A stretch of 64,000 nucleotides of DNA, from assembly GCA_028280065.1 (NCBI GenBank), contig JANQMN010000073.1:1-64000 (forward strand). The letters are read 5' to 3'. The DNA is from Hahella sp. GTDB lineage: Bacteria; Pseudomonadota; Gammaproteobacteria; Pseudomonadales; Oleiphilaceae. Of the stretch, positions 43,147-51,809 are shown piece after piece. The translations under genes were made by a program, and so were the position numbers. The notes beneath the pieces were generated by a model. That model did not search any database. It saw nothing but the letters and a program-made list of their open reading frames with translations, and was not told the DNA's origin. The first letter of the stretch is position 1, and every line of letters begins with the position of its first letter.

Positions 43147-43541
43147 TATTCACCAGACTCAGAGGCGACTATTTCTGCCTCGGCATCTTTAAAGCGTTCT
43201 TTCATTTCCTCTAATCCACCTTGCAACATCATCCAGGTCTTCACCGAGGTCTTGATCGCCGCGCGTTGGACGTTTTCGTTGGTGAGTAGATAAGCCGCCG
43301 CCGCACCTAAAGCCGCACCCTTGAGAAACTTAGGATTAGCCAGGTTAAAAAAGGGCGTCGGTTCGTTTGCAGTTTGTGGACCCTGGGCAAATGGTGGCTG
43401 CTGCGGATAGCCGTTAAATACGGGTGGAGCCATATAAGGCGATGATGGATAAACAGGCTGGCTAGGATATGGCAATCCTGTGGCAGGCATCCCTGTGGCA
43501 GGCACCCCAGGAGGATACCCATAGTAGTAACCGTAAGGCAT
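43146..43541 (-). CDS. Small Pro/Tyr-rich protein with Gly/Ala helix (PacL-like helper?)
   Basis: A 131-residue protein. The first 65 residues are Pro/Tyr/Gly-rich low-complexity sequence (MPYGYYYGYPPG). A membrane helix LKGAALGAAAAYLLTNENVQ follows, then a charged amphipathic helix (WMMLQGGLEEMKERFKDAE). The helix-plus-tail plan recalls DUF1490/PacL proteins that accompany mycobacterial P-type ATPases; that likeness is by eye. It abuts both neighbours, its stop overlapping the ATPase start by one base. Confidence 0.6.
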   Translation of the reverse strand: MPYGYYYGYPPGVPATGMPATGLPYPSQPVYPSSPYMAPPVFNGYPQQPPFAQGPQTANEPTPFFNLANPKFLKGAALGAAAAYLLTNENVQRAAIKTSVKTWMMLQGGLEEMKERFKDAEAEIVASESGE

Positions 43542-43913
43542 TTATGCATCCTCCTGCGCATCAGTTTTAATAAGCTTAGTGATTTCTTCGGGTTGAGTTA
43601 ATGCGTAAGCGACCGCAGTCCCTGCCGCAAAACTGGCGAGTGTGGATAGTACCGGCTGTTCTTTGAATAACGTCCCGGCCGCTTTTGCCGCGCCTGCCGC
43701 CAAGCCGGTTGTTACCCCTGCTCGCAGCACGCTTTTCACTGCTTCCTGCGGTTCAACCTGGCCTTTGGACCATTGATAAAGATTGATTGCCGTCGCACCG
43801 GTAGCACCAATCATTGCGCCGGTCTTAAAAGCGTTGGCCACCGGGCTAGCCGCATAGTTCGGGTAGGCAGGCAGGCGGTACCCATTTGGGTAGTTGTAAT
43901 AATACTGGCTCAT
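43542..43913 (-). CDS. Small Tyr-rich protein with two Gly/Ala-rich segments
   Basis: A 123-residue protein. A short Tyr/Asn/Pro-rich N-terminus (SQYYYNYPNGY) is followed by Gly/Ala-rich membrane-type segments (AFKTGAMIGATGATAINLY, TTGLAAGAAKAAGTLF, ASFAAGTAVAYALTQ) typical of glycine-zipper assembly. No database family is recalled. It overlaps the upstream gene by 4 bases and abuts the next, so it is part of the ATPase operon. Confidence 0.55.
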   Translation of the reverse strand: MSQYYYNYPNGYRLPAYPNYAASPVANAFKTGAMIGATGATAINLYQWSKGQVEPQEAVKSVLRAGVTTGLAAGAAKAAGTLFKEQPVLSTLASFAAGTAVAYALTQPEEITKLIKTDAQEDA

Positions 43914-44446
43914 GCTTGCTCCCCTTCGTCGTGTTGCGTTTCTGGTTCATTCTTTGGCGTTTCTTTGCCGACATTGTTAACGGCAGCCATCATGGACTGT
44001 AGAGTGCCCATCAAACTTGCTCTGACATTTTCATTGGATGCCAGTAGGGTAATTGCCGCACCGACTAAGGCGCCTTTCCAAAATTCCTTATCGTCCAGAG
44101 ATAGCAATTCCACCAAGTTGCCTAACCCCGCGGACTCACCAAGATCCTTCAACATCGACTTCACCGCATCCTGTCGCGGTCCTCCTTGTGGGGGAGGTTG
44201 GGGTGGCATTTGCTGAGCTTGTTGGGCGTAAGCGGCCATCATCCCATGCCAATAGGGCGGAGGCGGCGGGTGCCCCCAATGGGGGGGATGCGCCATATGG
44301 GGATGGTGATAATAGCCGGCCCAATGCGGTGGAACTTGTTGAGCAAACTCAGGAGGCGGCATTTGGAAGGGATTACCTTGTCCGGCCTGGGGTTGCGGTC
44401 CGGGACCGTAGGCAAAAGGGCCGGTTTGTTCCTGTTCATTATCCAT
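43910..44446 (-). CDS. His/Pro-rich small membrane protein, first gene of ATPase operon
   Basis: A 178-residue protein. Residues 15-100 are rich in Pro, Gln, Gly, Met and at least ten His (YYHHPHMAHPPHWGHPPPPP), a composition able to bind transition metals. Then comes a helix FWKGALVGAAITLLASNENVR, nearly the same as LKGAALGAAAAYLLTNENVQ in the 43146 gene, and a short polar tail. The two proteins are paralogs with different N-terminal arms. Function inferred as metal-buffering helper for the ATPase. Confidence 0.6.
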   Translation of the reverse strand: MDNEQEQTGPFAYGPGPQPQAGQGNPFQMPPPEFAQQVPPHWAGYYHHPHMAHPPHWGHPPPPPYWHGMMAAYAQQAQQMPPQPPPQGGPRQDAVKSMLKDLGESAGLGNLVELLSLDDKEFWKGALVGAAITLLASNENVRASLMGTLQSMMAAVNNVGKETPKNEPETQHDEGEQA

Positions 44447-44746
44447 TGCTTATCCTCAATAAGTCAGGTTTGCGAAGTTTGTTAGTTGCAGCCAGAAAAT
44501 TAGAATAACGATTTTTTCTAATATTACGGATGCACTGAGTATAGTTAGTTCTCATCCAGAAACGAGTGTTTCTGAGTGAGAGCGAGCTTGGCACATGGGC
44601 ACATGGATGTGCCAATAAAATCGATCTCGTGGTTTTGAGAAATCTCAGTATGACAGCTAATAAGGCTGATGGTCTGGTGCTCATACTAGCAATAGAAAAT
44701 GGAAATTTTAGGATTTGTATCAAGCAAAGGTGTTTTTCTTACCTAC
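44447..44746. other. Intergenic region upstream of metal ATPase operon
   Basis: Three hundred bases without a gene. It holds the long inverted repeat at 44588-44615 and a shorter one, TTAGAA-N10-TTCTAA (44500-44521). Both are candidates for regulator sites or hairpins. A typical Fur box was not seen here. Confidence 0.5.
44588..44615. promoter_or_regulatory. Perfect 9-bp inverted repeat, possible operator
   Basis: TTGGCACAT (44588-44596) and ATGTGCCAA (44607-44615) are perfect reverse complements with a 10-base spacer, which itself contains another GCACATGG. The site is 140 bases upstream of the His-rich gene. Spacing of about two helical turns between half-site centres suits a dimeric repressor. 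Confidence 0.45.
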
Positions 44747-45355
44747 CTAGGTTTCTATGTCCGCAACTTTAAAAGCCATACTGCTGAGGCGATTGATTAG
44801 GTGACGGGCAAATTGCTGTTCCTGGGTAGAACCCGACCCATTGTTATGGGTATAAATTTCCAGACCGATGTACGGCACTCTGCTGTACTTCCAAACCTCT
44901 AGGGGAATTGGCGTTTTGGCTACCAGATCATAAGGAAATTCTTCTGTTTCCAGATTCGTCAGCAAAGTGTCTTCTACCAGGTGATACCAGTAAACTTCCG
45001 CTTTAAAATCTCTGGCTACATCGGCTAAGTTATTGAAATTCGAGGGGATAAAGCTGTTATAGCTAAATACGTCAGCCCTGAGTTTTGAACAATCCAGCCC
45101 CTGATGCAAGTCGATCAGCAGCCGGGTGGTAGGGGTTAGATACTGCAGAATCTGCAGATATAAGTCGCGATGTTTTTGATCAAACTGTTTAACTTGATCG
45201 TGACGCGGGCGTTCTCCTGAAATACCCTTTTCAATACGCAGCACCTGGAAATAATTAGGATCCAGACCCTCGGCGACCTTCGCACCAAAGGCCAGTTCGT
45301 CTCGATGTACGCCGATAACGAGCAGAACTGGAGCGCTTTGCTGTCTTCTCATCAT
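44747..45355 (-). CDS. AstE/AspA-like zinc carboxypeptidase (M14 family)
   Basis: A 202-residue protein shorter than most of the family. GVHRDELAF supplies the His and Glu zinc ligands, and LLIDLHQGLD the third His. VPYIGLEIYTHNN is near the expected catalytic Glu. AstE-like enzymes remove acyl groups from amino acids or act on small peptides. It is the last gene of the extended feo operon, 18 bases after the DUF4857 gene. Confidence 0.7.
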   Translation of the reverse strand: MMRRQQSAPVLLVIGVHRDELAFGAKVAEGLDPNYFQVLRIEKGISGERPRHDQVKQFDQKHRDLYLQILQYLTPTTRLLIDLHQGLDCSKLRADVFSYNSFIPSNFNNLADVARDFKAEVYWYHLVEDTLLTNLETEEFPYDLVAKTPIPLEVWKYSRVPYIGLEIYTHNNGSGSTQEQQFARHLINRLSSMAFKVADIET

Positions 45356-45373
45356 GACTTATGCGATTCTTGA

Positions 45374-46663
45374 TCAGTCATTGTCCGGAGGAAGCAAAAT
45401 TAACGCGATGAGGCCATAAAATCCACTTAACAAGACTAGGGCAATGTCCACCGGATGCGAAAATGGTTTATAACCGCGGAGCCGGAGATAAGCGACAGCT
45501 AACAACATCGCAGCAATACTACCGAAAATGGCGATGTTGCCATTCCAGATCAGTTGCATAGCGAAGTAGCGTGAATTTGGATCACGCAGCTCCAAGCGAA
45601 ATGGTGATAAGAAGTCTCGAATCTGGTCGGGCAACCTCGGCGCGGCCATTGCCATTGTGCGGCTAAAGCTATCGATAACCCTGTATTCCTTATCCATCGC
45701 AACGGCATAGATATTCTCTTGGTCTGAATAGATCGTCGTTCGATATAATGGATTGAAGATTATCTTAAGCTCCATGGTGTCAGGATTATAGCCAGGCAAA
45801 TTCAGGGGAATCAGTTGATAGGTGCTGTAACTGATAATATGCAGTTTGTTTTCCTGATCCAGTAAAAAACCGACGGTTTCTCTTCGCTTATTTTCAGTTA
45901 CTTTGATGAAGCGCACCTTTACTGAGTCAGGAAGTGCCACTCGCCATACAGTGGGGTGACCATCTTTACGTATGAGGTGATACAGGCGATCTTGATTATC
46001 TACCAAAAAATACCCCGCATCGAATGCTTTTAATATGGAGACCTGTCCATAGGTGGCAGTGACGGGAAACTGAAAACCGGCTACCGTAAGCGCCGCAGAA
46101 AAGTCTTCAGTTAATTCGAGGGTAGGATGATCATGATCCCCGCTTTCATCATGGCTAGGGGTTGGATGATTATGATCGCTATCGATAAATTCTAACGAAT
46201 CGCCGGGCCGGAAAACATTTTCAGGAAAGCGCAGTCGGGCTCGCCCTGGATTTGACTCCAGCAGCGGAAAGAGCTGAATACGTGGATTGTATTCAGTCAG
46301 TTCAACAGGCTTTAACTCCATCACCTGGCGTTCTTTTCGGATTGTTTGTATGTCGAAACTATTACCGTCCAACTCGAGTGGAAGCTTGCCCCAGAGATCC
46401 ATGTTTTTGTAATAAATAAAGGGAATCAGGGTTTCAAACTGTTCTCGGGAATAGTTATTTCCTTCCCTGTCGCGATAGACAAACTGGTGGCCCTCACCAA
46501 GCAATTCTTTATAGATAAAGGTTTTTGCGACAGGGCTATAAAACAAATGGGTTTTACCGAAACGGTATTCAAACAATTTATTATGTGCCTGTGGTAGCCA
46601 GATGGCGAATAGAATGATGGCAAGCAGAAGCAGACTCCAGCGGGCAAATCGAGCGGGCATCAT
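45374..46663 (-). CDS. DUF4857 protein, His-rich, with membrane anchors
   Basis: A 429-residue protein. One N-terminal membrane helix, a long periplasmic region and two C-terminal helices (NIAIFGSIAAMLLAVAYLRL; VDIALVLLSGFYGLIALILL). A loop around residues 180-200 is very rich in His and Asp (DSDHNHPTPSH, GDHDHPTLE) and may bind metal. DUF4857 proteins occur with the ABC transporter pair encoded just upstream and with Feo genes. Function unknown. Confidence 0.7.
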   Translation of the reverse strand: MMPARFARWSLLLLAIILFAIWLPQAHNKLFEYRFGKTHLFYSPVAKTFIYKELLGEGHQFVYRDREGNNYSREQFETLIPFIYYKNMDLWGKLPLELDGNSFDIQTIRKERQVMELKPVELTEYNPRIQLFPLLESNPGRARLRFPENVFRPGDSLEFIDSDHNHPTPSHDESGDHDHPTLELTEDFSAALTVAGFQFPVTATYGQVSILKAFDAGYFLVDNQDRLYHLIRKDGHPTVWRVALPDSVKVRFIKVTENKRRETVGFLLDQENKLHIISYSTYQLIPLNLPGYNPDTMELKIIFNPLYRTTIYSDQENIYAVAMDKEYRVIDSFSRTMAMAAPRLPDQIRDFLSPFRLELRDPNSRYFAMQLIWNGNIAIFGSIAAMLLAVAYLRLRGYKPFSHPVDIALVLLSGFYGLIALILLPPDND

Positions 46664-46666
46664 GAT

Positions 46667-47335
46667 TTAGTTCCTGTGGCGATAACGATGTGCTGGAAGC
46701 ATAATGGCAGGGACAAATAACAGCGCGCATGCGGAAAGAACCAATATCACCCTGTCATATTCCTGATAACCCTTCTCTAGAAACAAGATGCTCATGAAGG
46801 CAATGCTGAGACCCAAGTAGGTAAGTCGACGCAAGGGCTGGGGTTCCAGCAGAACAAGGGTAGCGCCAAAATATGCGACCCAACCGCCTAGAAACCAAGG
46901 TAGAGCCGTCAATACGGCGCTGACTGCCGCTTCCTGAGGGAACCATGTCAGTACGATAAAGTACAGACCGATGGCATCTATCAGCGCCAGAAGCCCGCTC
47001 ATGATAGCGCCAAAGAGGACCCAGCTGCCTACCAGTAATTCGTTACGAAGTGGCAAATGGAGTGACAGCCGAAAGCGTCCGTTGATCATTTCCGGCGCAA
47101 ATTGGGCTGCTGCGAGCATGGCTCCGGTGATTGCCGGGATATATTTGATCTCGGTGTAGAGCAGGCGGCGCAGTTCAAAAACCCAGTACCAGATCATCTC
47201 GGAATGCTCAACTTGGAACTGGTGGCGGATATCGATAAACAAGTAAACCAGGATACCCAGATTCAGTGCTAATGCTACAAACCAAAACCAGCGAATTTTC
47301 AGCCATTCTTTCAGAAAAATTGAGCGCAACAACAT
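46667..47335 (-). CDS. ABC-2-like membrane permease of the feo operon
   Basis: A 222-residue protein with six predicted helices, no binding motif visible. LLRSIFLKEWLKIRWFWF at the start is typical of ABC-2 permeases. ATG at 47335 lies one base after the ATPase stop; a longer frame to 47374 would overlap the ATPase gene. It pairs with the ATPase encoded just upstream. Probably an exporter or lipid-acting transporter. Confidence 0.75.
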   Translation of the reverse strand: MLLRSIFLKEWLKIRWFWFVALALNLGILVYLFIDIRHQFQVEHSEMIWYWVFELRRLLYTEIKYIPAITGAMLAAAQFAPEMINGRFRLSLHLPLRNELLVGSWVLFGAIMSGLLALIDAIGLYFIVLTWFPQEAAVSAVLTALPWFLGGWVAYFGATLVLLEPQPLRRLTYLGLSIAFMSILFLEKGYQEYDRVILVLSACALLFVPAIMLPAHRYRHRN

Positions 47336-47336
47336 A

Positions 47337-48224
47337 TCAGTATTTTCCTGTGAGTCCGATAAAGGCGTCTTCAAGGCTCATGGGGATGTCATGCATCAAT
47401 TTCACCCCAGGCCAATGCACACTGAGATGCTCGCTAAGTTGATCTTTCGACGCAAAGCTATAAATGACAGGCCGACGCTCATGTATATCGACGTTAGTAA
47501 TTAACTGGTCTGATGAGGGCGTTTTTGAAGAAGCTTCCATTTCGAAGCTATGACAGCGGAATTTGGTTCGAAATTCATCAAGTGGCATTTGTAGAATTTT
47601 ACCGCCTCGCTGCAGAAAAATGACTTCATCCACCAGATCCTCCATATCCTGTACCACATGGGAAGTAATAAAAACGGTTTTATCTCCCTCACCGATAAAA
47701 TTATCCAGGTATTCAAGAAACAAACGTCGGTAACCGGCGTCCAAACCCATCGAGTAATCGTCGAGAATCATTAACTCCGGGCTTTGCGCAAATATCAGAC
47801 CGAGCACGACCTGTGAGCGCTGGCCGCACGACATATTGCAGATACGATGGGAGTTGGGAAGCTTTAATCGGTCAACCAGATCATAGTAGAGCTCGCTACG
47901 CCAATTAGAGTAAAAAGGGCGGTAGAAGCGCTCAATTTCTTCGATAGTCATCAGATCATAGGTGAGGTGACCCTCGAACAGTAGGCCAATACGCTCTCTA
48001 TTTGCTGCGGTAAGTTTATGAGATGCTTCTCCCAACACTTTGCATTGGCCCCCGCTCGGCCGCAGAAACCCCATTAGTATGCGAATGAGGGTGGTTTTAC
48101 CGACTCCATTTTTCCCCAGTAGGGCGACGACTTTTCGAGTAGGCACAGAGAAACTTAAATTTTCATAGATAACTCGGTCGCCATAGTTATGAGACAAACT
48201 ATCTACTTCGATGGCATGGTTCAT
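47337..48224 (-). CDS. ABC transporter ATP-binding protein with atypical motifs
   Basis: A 295-residue ABC ATPase. Walker A LGKNGVGKTTL is normal. The signature is MSCGQ rather than LSGGQ, and Walker B ends LMILDDYSMGLD, with Asp where the catalytic Glu is expected. The switch His is in FITSHVVQDME. Hydrolysis may be slow. The C-terminal 70 residues form a separate regulatory region. It is 17 bases downstream of the Cys-rich gene in the feo operon. Confidence 0.82.
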   Translation of the reverse strand: MNHAIEVDSLSHNYGDRVIYENLSFSVPTRKVVALLGKNGVGKTTLIRILMGFLRPSGGQCKVLGEASHKLTAANRERIGLLFEGHLTYDLMTIEEIERFYRPFYSNWRSELYYDLVDRLKLPNSHRICNMSCGQRSQVVLGLIFAQSPELMILDDYSMGLDAGYRRLFLEYLDNFIGEGDKTVFITSHVVQDMEDLVDEVIFLQRGGKILQMPLDEFRTKFRCHSFEMEASSKTPSSDQLITNVDIHERRPVIYSFASKDQLSEHLSVHWPGVKLMHDIPMSLEDAFIGLTGKY

Positions 48225-48241
48225 ATGCGAGGTATTTCAGC

Positions 48242-48499
48242 CTATTGATCTTTATTTGGTCCTAGAGGAATCTGCTGTTGCCTGGTCTTGGTTTCGCAGG
48301 AGTCGGTTGGTTTGCCGCATTGACCGCTGCATCCGGCACAGGTCCCACGTTTTTTCCATAATTTTTGGTAAAGATAAAAGCATGCGGCGATGATGACTAA
48401 TATCATAAGGCCCGCATCAGTCCAGTGCATTTCCTGCTCAATGCTAGCAATTGACGGCGCTGAATCTGCTTGGGTGTGTTGTTCTCTAGCTTCACTCAT
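48242..48499 (-). CDS. FeoB-associated Cys-rich membrane protein
   Basis: An 85-residue protein with one membrane helix (AGLMILVIIAACFYLYQKLW) followed by a cytoplasmic Cys cluster RGTCAGCSGQCG and a further Cys. Such small proteins replace FeoC in many feo operons and may handle Fe2+ or an Fe-S cluster. It starts 3 bases after feoB. Confidence 0.82.
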   Translation of the reverse strand: MSEAREQHTQADSAPSIASIEQEMHWTDAGLMILVIIAACFYLYQKLWKKRGTCAGCSGQCGKPTDSCETKTRQQQIPLGPNKDQ

Positions 48500-48502
48500 G
48501 AT

Positions 48503-51013
48503 TTACCCCCCAGCCGTTTTAATCTGGTGTAACTTGATTCTCCTTTGACCTCCGCGTAAGCCTACCAATAGGAGCAATGCCAAAGCAGAAAAATACACGA
48601 CGCTCATTGCTTCGATGCCACTGGCTCCCATAGCCAAGCCAACGCTGTAGACGACACTCGATACCAGAAGGCCAAGAATAGTCGGGAATATGATAGAAAA
48701 TAACATCCATCCATAAGAACCTGTCTGCACCTTCACCATGACTGTGGTCGCTAGACAAGGTGGATAAAGGGCAAAAAATAGAATCATTGAGGTTGCCAGC
48801 AGCGAAGTCGCACCGGCAGCCATGGTTTCGCTTCCCATGCGCTCTTCCAAGGTGGCATTTTGGTCTGCATCTTGTTGAAAGAGCACGCCTAAGGTTGCCA
48901 CACTGCTTTCTCGAGCGGCAAACGAAGCAAGCAAGGCGACATTAATCTTCCAGTCGAAGCCGGCAAACTGTGTCAATGGTTCCAGACTGCGACCGATGCT
49001 GCCCAGGATAGAATTGGTGATGCGTTCTTCTTTCATTTCCCGGCGGATGGATTTGCTGGCTGAAGCAAGCTTTTTAAGTGCCCGACTGGCTTTTCTAGCG
49101 TCCTTGTCGCCTTTGGGTGGTTTTACCAGTGGGTAAAACTCGGCATTGCGTGCCTCAAATTCTGCATTGACTGCGCGAGAAGCCTCCGCACCGGAGGCAT
49201 TTAGCTTCGCGCGCTTAAAGTCATTATAAAAATTGACCAGGGGAACGATGTTCTCCTGCCGAGCGACTGACAGATATTGATTGCCATTCATTGCCTTTTG
49301 AAATACCTCAAGCGCTGCCTGACCTCGTGTCTCGAAGTGGCTCTTGCGCTCCTCCGGAAGTCCGGGAAATTGCAAAAGGGTAAAAACGACGACTGCCACA
49401 GCCACAACAATGGTGCCGACTTTTTTAATGTACATCCAAGTGCGATCAAATGCCCGGCGTGCAACCCCAGTAACTGTTGGCAGGTGGTAGGTTGGAAGTT
49501 CCATGACAAAAGGAGATGTCTGCTCGCCTTGTAAAACTGTTTTGGTAAGCAGTTTCGCCACAAGCAGGGCGAAAATGATTGTCATGGTGGAAATATAAAA
49601 CATCATCAATGACTTATCTTCCACAAAGAAGATGCCGAGTAATAGCGTATAGAGCGGGACCTTTGCCAGGCAGTTCATAAAGGGCACAGTGAGTATGGTC
49701 GCCATGCGCGCGCGATTATCCGGAATTCCTTTGGTTGCCATCACACCCGGAACCGCACAACCACCGGCGAAGACACCACCTAAAATCAGCGGTAAGGTAC
49801 TTTGCCCATGAAGCCCGAATCGATGTAGGATCTTATCCAGAATAAAGGCGATTCGTGCCATATAGCCTGTATCTTCCAGAATTGCGATAAGAGAAAACAG
49901 AATCAGAAAAATGGGTACATAATTAAGCAAGGTGTTTGCAGAATCGACCAGCCAGAGTCCCATGGCGCGTGTGTATGGGTCGACCAGAAATCCCGCACTT
50001 GGCAGCACACCGGCGACTATCTCTCGGAATCCAGCCAGCAGCGGCCAGGTATATGTGGTGAGTTCATAACCCCATACAATCGCAACCTGGTAGATAAGAA
50101 AAACCGTCCCCACAAGAAAAACCGGAGCGCCCCAACGATTTAACAGGAACCGATCAACGCGATCGGTTAATGTTGGTCGATTAGGATCTTTGCCACTGAC
50201 TACTCCCTCAAGCAGGTTTATGATCGCTTTTTCGCGACTGGCGACTATATGGTCTGCGACATCAAGTCCCTGGTTCTGAAAGAATGTGTTTCGTTGTTCT
50301 GTGACCCGTCGAAGCAGCGCTTCTATCTCCGATTTGTTCGACTTTGTCATCAGCATGTCAGCAACGGCTGTATCATCCTCCAACAGTTTTAGCGCTATCC
50401 AGCGTTTCGGCACATGCTTAAGCACTTCGCTAGCAGGTAAATCTGCTTCAATAGCGTTTATATCGGTCTCAAGGGGGCCGTAGTCCACAGGTGGCGTTAG
50501 AGTTTCCTTAGCAGTGTCATACTCTCGGATCGTTCGGCGCAGATCCTCTCTCCCTTGCCCCTTTCTACCTACGGTCTCTACGATTGGAATGCCGAGGCGT
50601 CTCGCCAGCTCTTCCCTGTCTATACGGATATCGCGACCAGTAGCGACGTCCATCATGTTGAGCGCTAGAACCGTAGGCAATCCCATTTCCAATATTTGCA
50701 GCGTTAGGTGCAGTGAGCGATGCAGGTTTGAAGCGTCGACAACATCTAAGGTGACATCCGGTTGCTCAGTGAGCAAAAAATTTCGTGCCACACGTTCTTC
50801 CAGCGAAAACGAAGTCAGACTGTAAGTGCCAGGCAAGTCGACAGTCTGCACGATTCCTTCGTTGTCTTGATAAGACCCATACTTTTTGTCCACCGTAACG
50901 CCGGGATAGTTAGCCACATGTTGGCGTACTCCGGTGAGCATGTTAAAGATGGTGGACTTTCCTGCGTTTTGCTGGCCTGCTATGGCCACACGAAGACTCT
51001 TTGGATTACTCAT
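48503..51013 (-). CDS. feoB: Ferrous iron transporter FeoB
   Basis: An 836-residue inner-membrane Fe2+ transporter. The N-terminal G-protein domain has G1 GQQNAGKST, G3 DLPGTYSL and G4 NMMD; the GDI-like spacer follows, then two Gate motifs each with a conserved Cys (GGCAVPGVMATKG and YPPCLATT). An insert of about 60 residues rich in Lys and Ala (around 610-660) makes it longer than the E. coli protein. It overlaps feoA by 8 bases. Confidence 0.95.
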   Translation of the reverse strand: MSNPKSLRVAIAGQQNAGKSTIFNMLTGVRQHVANYPGVTVDKKYGSYQDNEGIVQTVDLPGTYSLTSFSLEERVARNFLLTEQPDVTLDVVDASNLHRSLHLTLQILEMGLPTVLALNMMDVATGRDIRIDREELARRLGIPIVETVGRKGQGREDLRRTIREYDTAKETLTPPVDYGPLETDINAIEADLPASEVLKHVPKRWIALKLLEDDTAVADMLMTKSNKSEIEALLRRVTEQRNTFFQNQGLDVADHIVASREKAIINLLEGVVSGKDPNRPTLTDRVDRFLLNRWGAPVFLVGTVFLIYQVAIVWGYELTTYTWPLLAGFREIVAGVLPSAGFLVDPYTRAMGLWLVDSANTLLNYVPIFLILFSLIAILEDTGYMARIAFILDKILHRFGLHGQSTLPLILGGVFAGGCAVPGVMATKGIPDNRARMATILTVPFMNCLAKVPLYTLLLGIFFVEDKSLMMFYISTMTIIFALLVAKLLTKTVLQGEQTSPFVMELPTYHLPTVTGVARRAFDRTWMYIKKVGTIVVAVAVVVFTLLQFPGLPEERKSHFETRGQAALEVFQKAMNGNQYLSVARQENIVPLVNFYNDFKRAKLNASGAEASRAVNAEFEARNAEFYPLVKPPKGDKDARKASRALKKLASASKSIRREMKEERITNSILGSIGRSLEPLTQFAGFDWKINVALLASFAARESSVATLGVLFQQDADQNATLEERMGSETMAAGATSLLATSMILFFALYPPCLATTVMVKVQTGSYGWMLFSIIFPTILGLLVSSVVYSVGLAMGASGIEAMSVVYFSALALLLLVGLRGGQRRIKLHQIKTAGG

Positions 51014-51296
51014 TTTCTTGAACTTCTATAGTTGCCGCTTCCTGGCGGCGCAACGTGACATTGGCCGCCTCCAGCTTGAGCTCAATGGGGTCATTTAGCG
51101 GGGCGCTACGCACCATGGTGACTTCCGCACCGGGCATCAAACCCAAATCCAGCAGGCGTTGACGCACCGCGCCTTGGGAACGATGACGGATGATTTTCAC
51201 GCTTTTTCCAGGCGTTAAATCATTCAATGTTTTTGCTAAATAGGGTTGTGAAGGAGCCATAGGAGTCCCATGCATTGACAGCATTGTAGAAGCCAT
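51006..51296 (-). CDS. feoA: FeoA protein
   Basis: A 96-residue SH3-like protein. LTPGKSVKIIRH and LLDLGLMPGAEVTMVRSAPLNDPIEL are the FeoA family blocks. It binds FeoB on the cytoplasmic side. Several in-frame ATGs (residues 5, 8, 13) precede the domain, so the exact start is open; 51296 is the longest. Heads a seven-gene operon. Confidence 0.9.
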   Translation of the reverse strand: MASTMLSMHGTPMAPSQPYLAKTLNDLTPGKSVKIIRHRSQGAVRQRLLDLGLMPGAEVTMVRSAPLNDPIELKLEAANVTLRRQEAATIEVQENE

Positions 51297-51366
51297 TTTC
51301 GCTGCGCTTTCAGGCTAAATAAGAATTTAATGGGAAGTCTAAATCGACTGCACTTGCGAACACAAA

Positions 51367-51381
51367 TAAGAATTATTTTTG
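51367..51381. promoter_or_regulatory. Putative Fur box upstream of feoA
   Basis: TAAGAAT-T-ATTTTTG inside the larger dyad ACAAATAA/TTATTTTTGT resembles the Fur 7-1-7 repeat. It lies between feoA and the divergent secreted-protein gene and could serve both. Confidence 0.5.
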
Positions 51382-51488
51382 TTTGACCCGTGTCATTTCT
51401 GCTGTGCTCATGTAATGGCAAGATTGCGACAACTTACTTTTTCAGACCCCTCAACATCCTTCGATTGACCTAAAAAGAGGAGAAAATT

Positions 51489-51809
51489 TTGCAGAACTTA
51501 ATCCAAAAATTGATAGCCCTTACTGCTGTAATTTTGACAGCGGCCAGTGCGTATGCGCACACCCCTCTCTGTTCCTGTTATGACAATGGGGATGGAACCG
51601 TGCTCTGTGAAGGTGGCTTTTCCGATGGATCCTCCGCATCGGGAGTAAAGATTTTAGTTATGGACGCGAGCGGAAACACTATTTTGGAAGGAGCGATGAG
51701 CGAGGACAGTGAATTCGAATTTGATAAGCCTCAGGGAGATTACAAAGTTGTTTTCGATGCCGGCCCAGGTCATGAGGTGGAAATTGACGGTAGTGATATC
51801 GTTGAGTAA
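51489..51809 (+). CDS. Small secreted protein with Cys-rich N-terminus
   Basis: A 106-residue exported protein. Signal peptide residues 1-23 (ending ASAYA), then HTPLCSCYDNGDGTVLCEGG with three Cys, then a carboxypeptidase-regulatory-like beta domain (VKILVMDASGNTIL, GDYKVVFDAGPGHEVEI). The start is TTG at 51489, backed by GAGGAG 6 bases upstream. It precedes the DUF4198 gene and diverges from feoA, which suggests a role in metal binding outside the membrane. Confidence 0.7.
   Translation: MQNLIQKLIALTAVILTAASAYAHTPLCSCYDNGDGTVLCEGGFSDGSSASGVKILVMDASGNTILEGAMSEDSEFEFDKPQGDYKVVFDAGPGHEVEIDGSDIVE

Noticed and set aside
43773-44508. Long plus-strand ORFs opposite the His/Pro-rich genes
   Set aside because: They are antisense shadows created by the biased Pro/His/Gly codons of the minus-strand genes.
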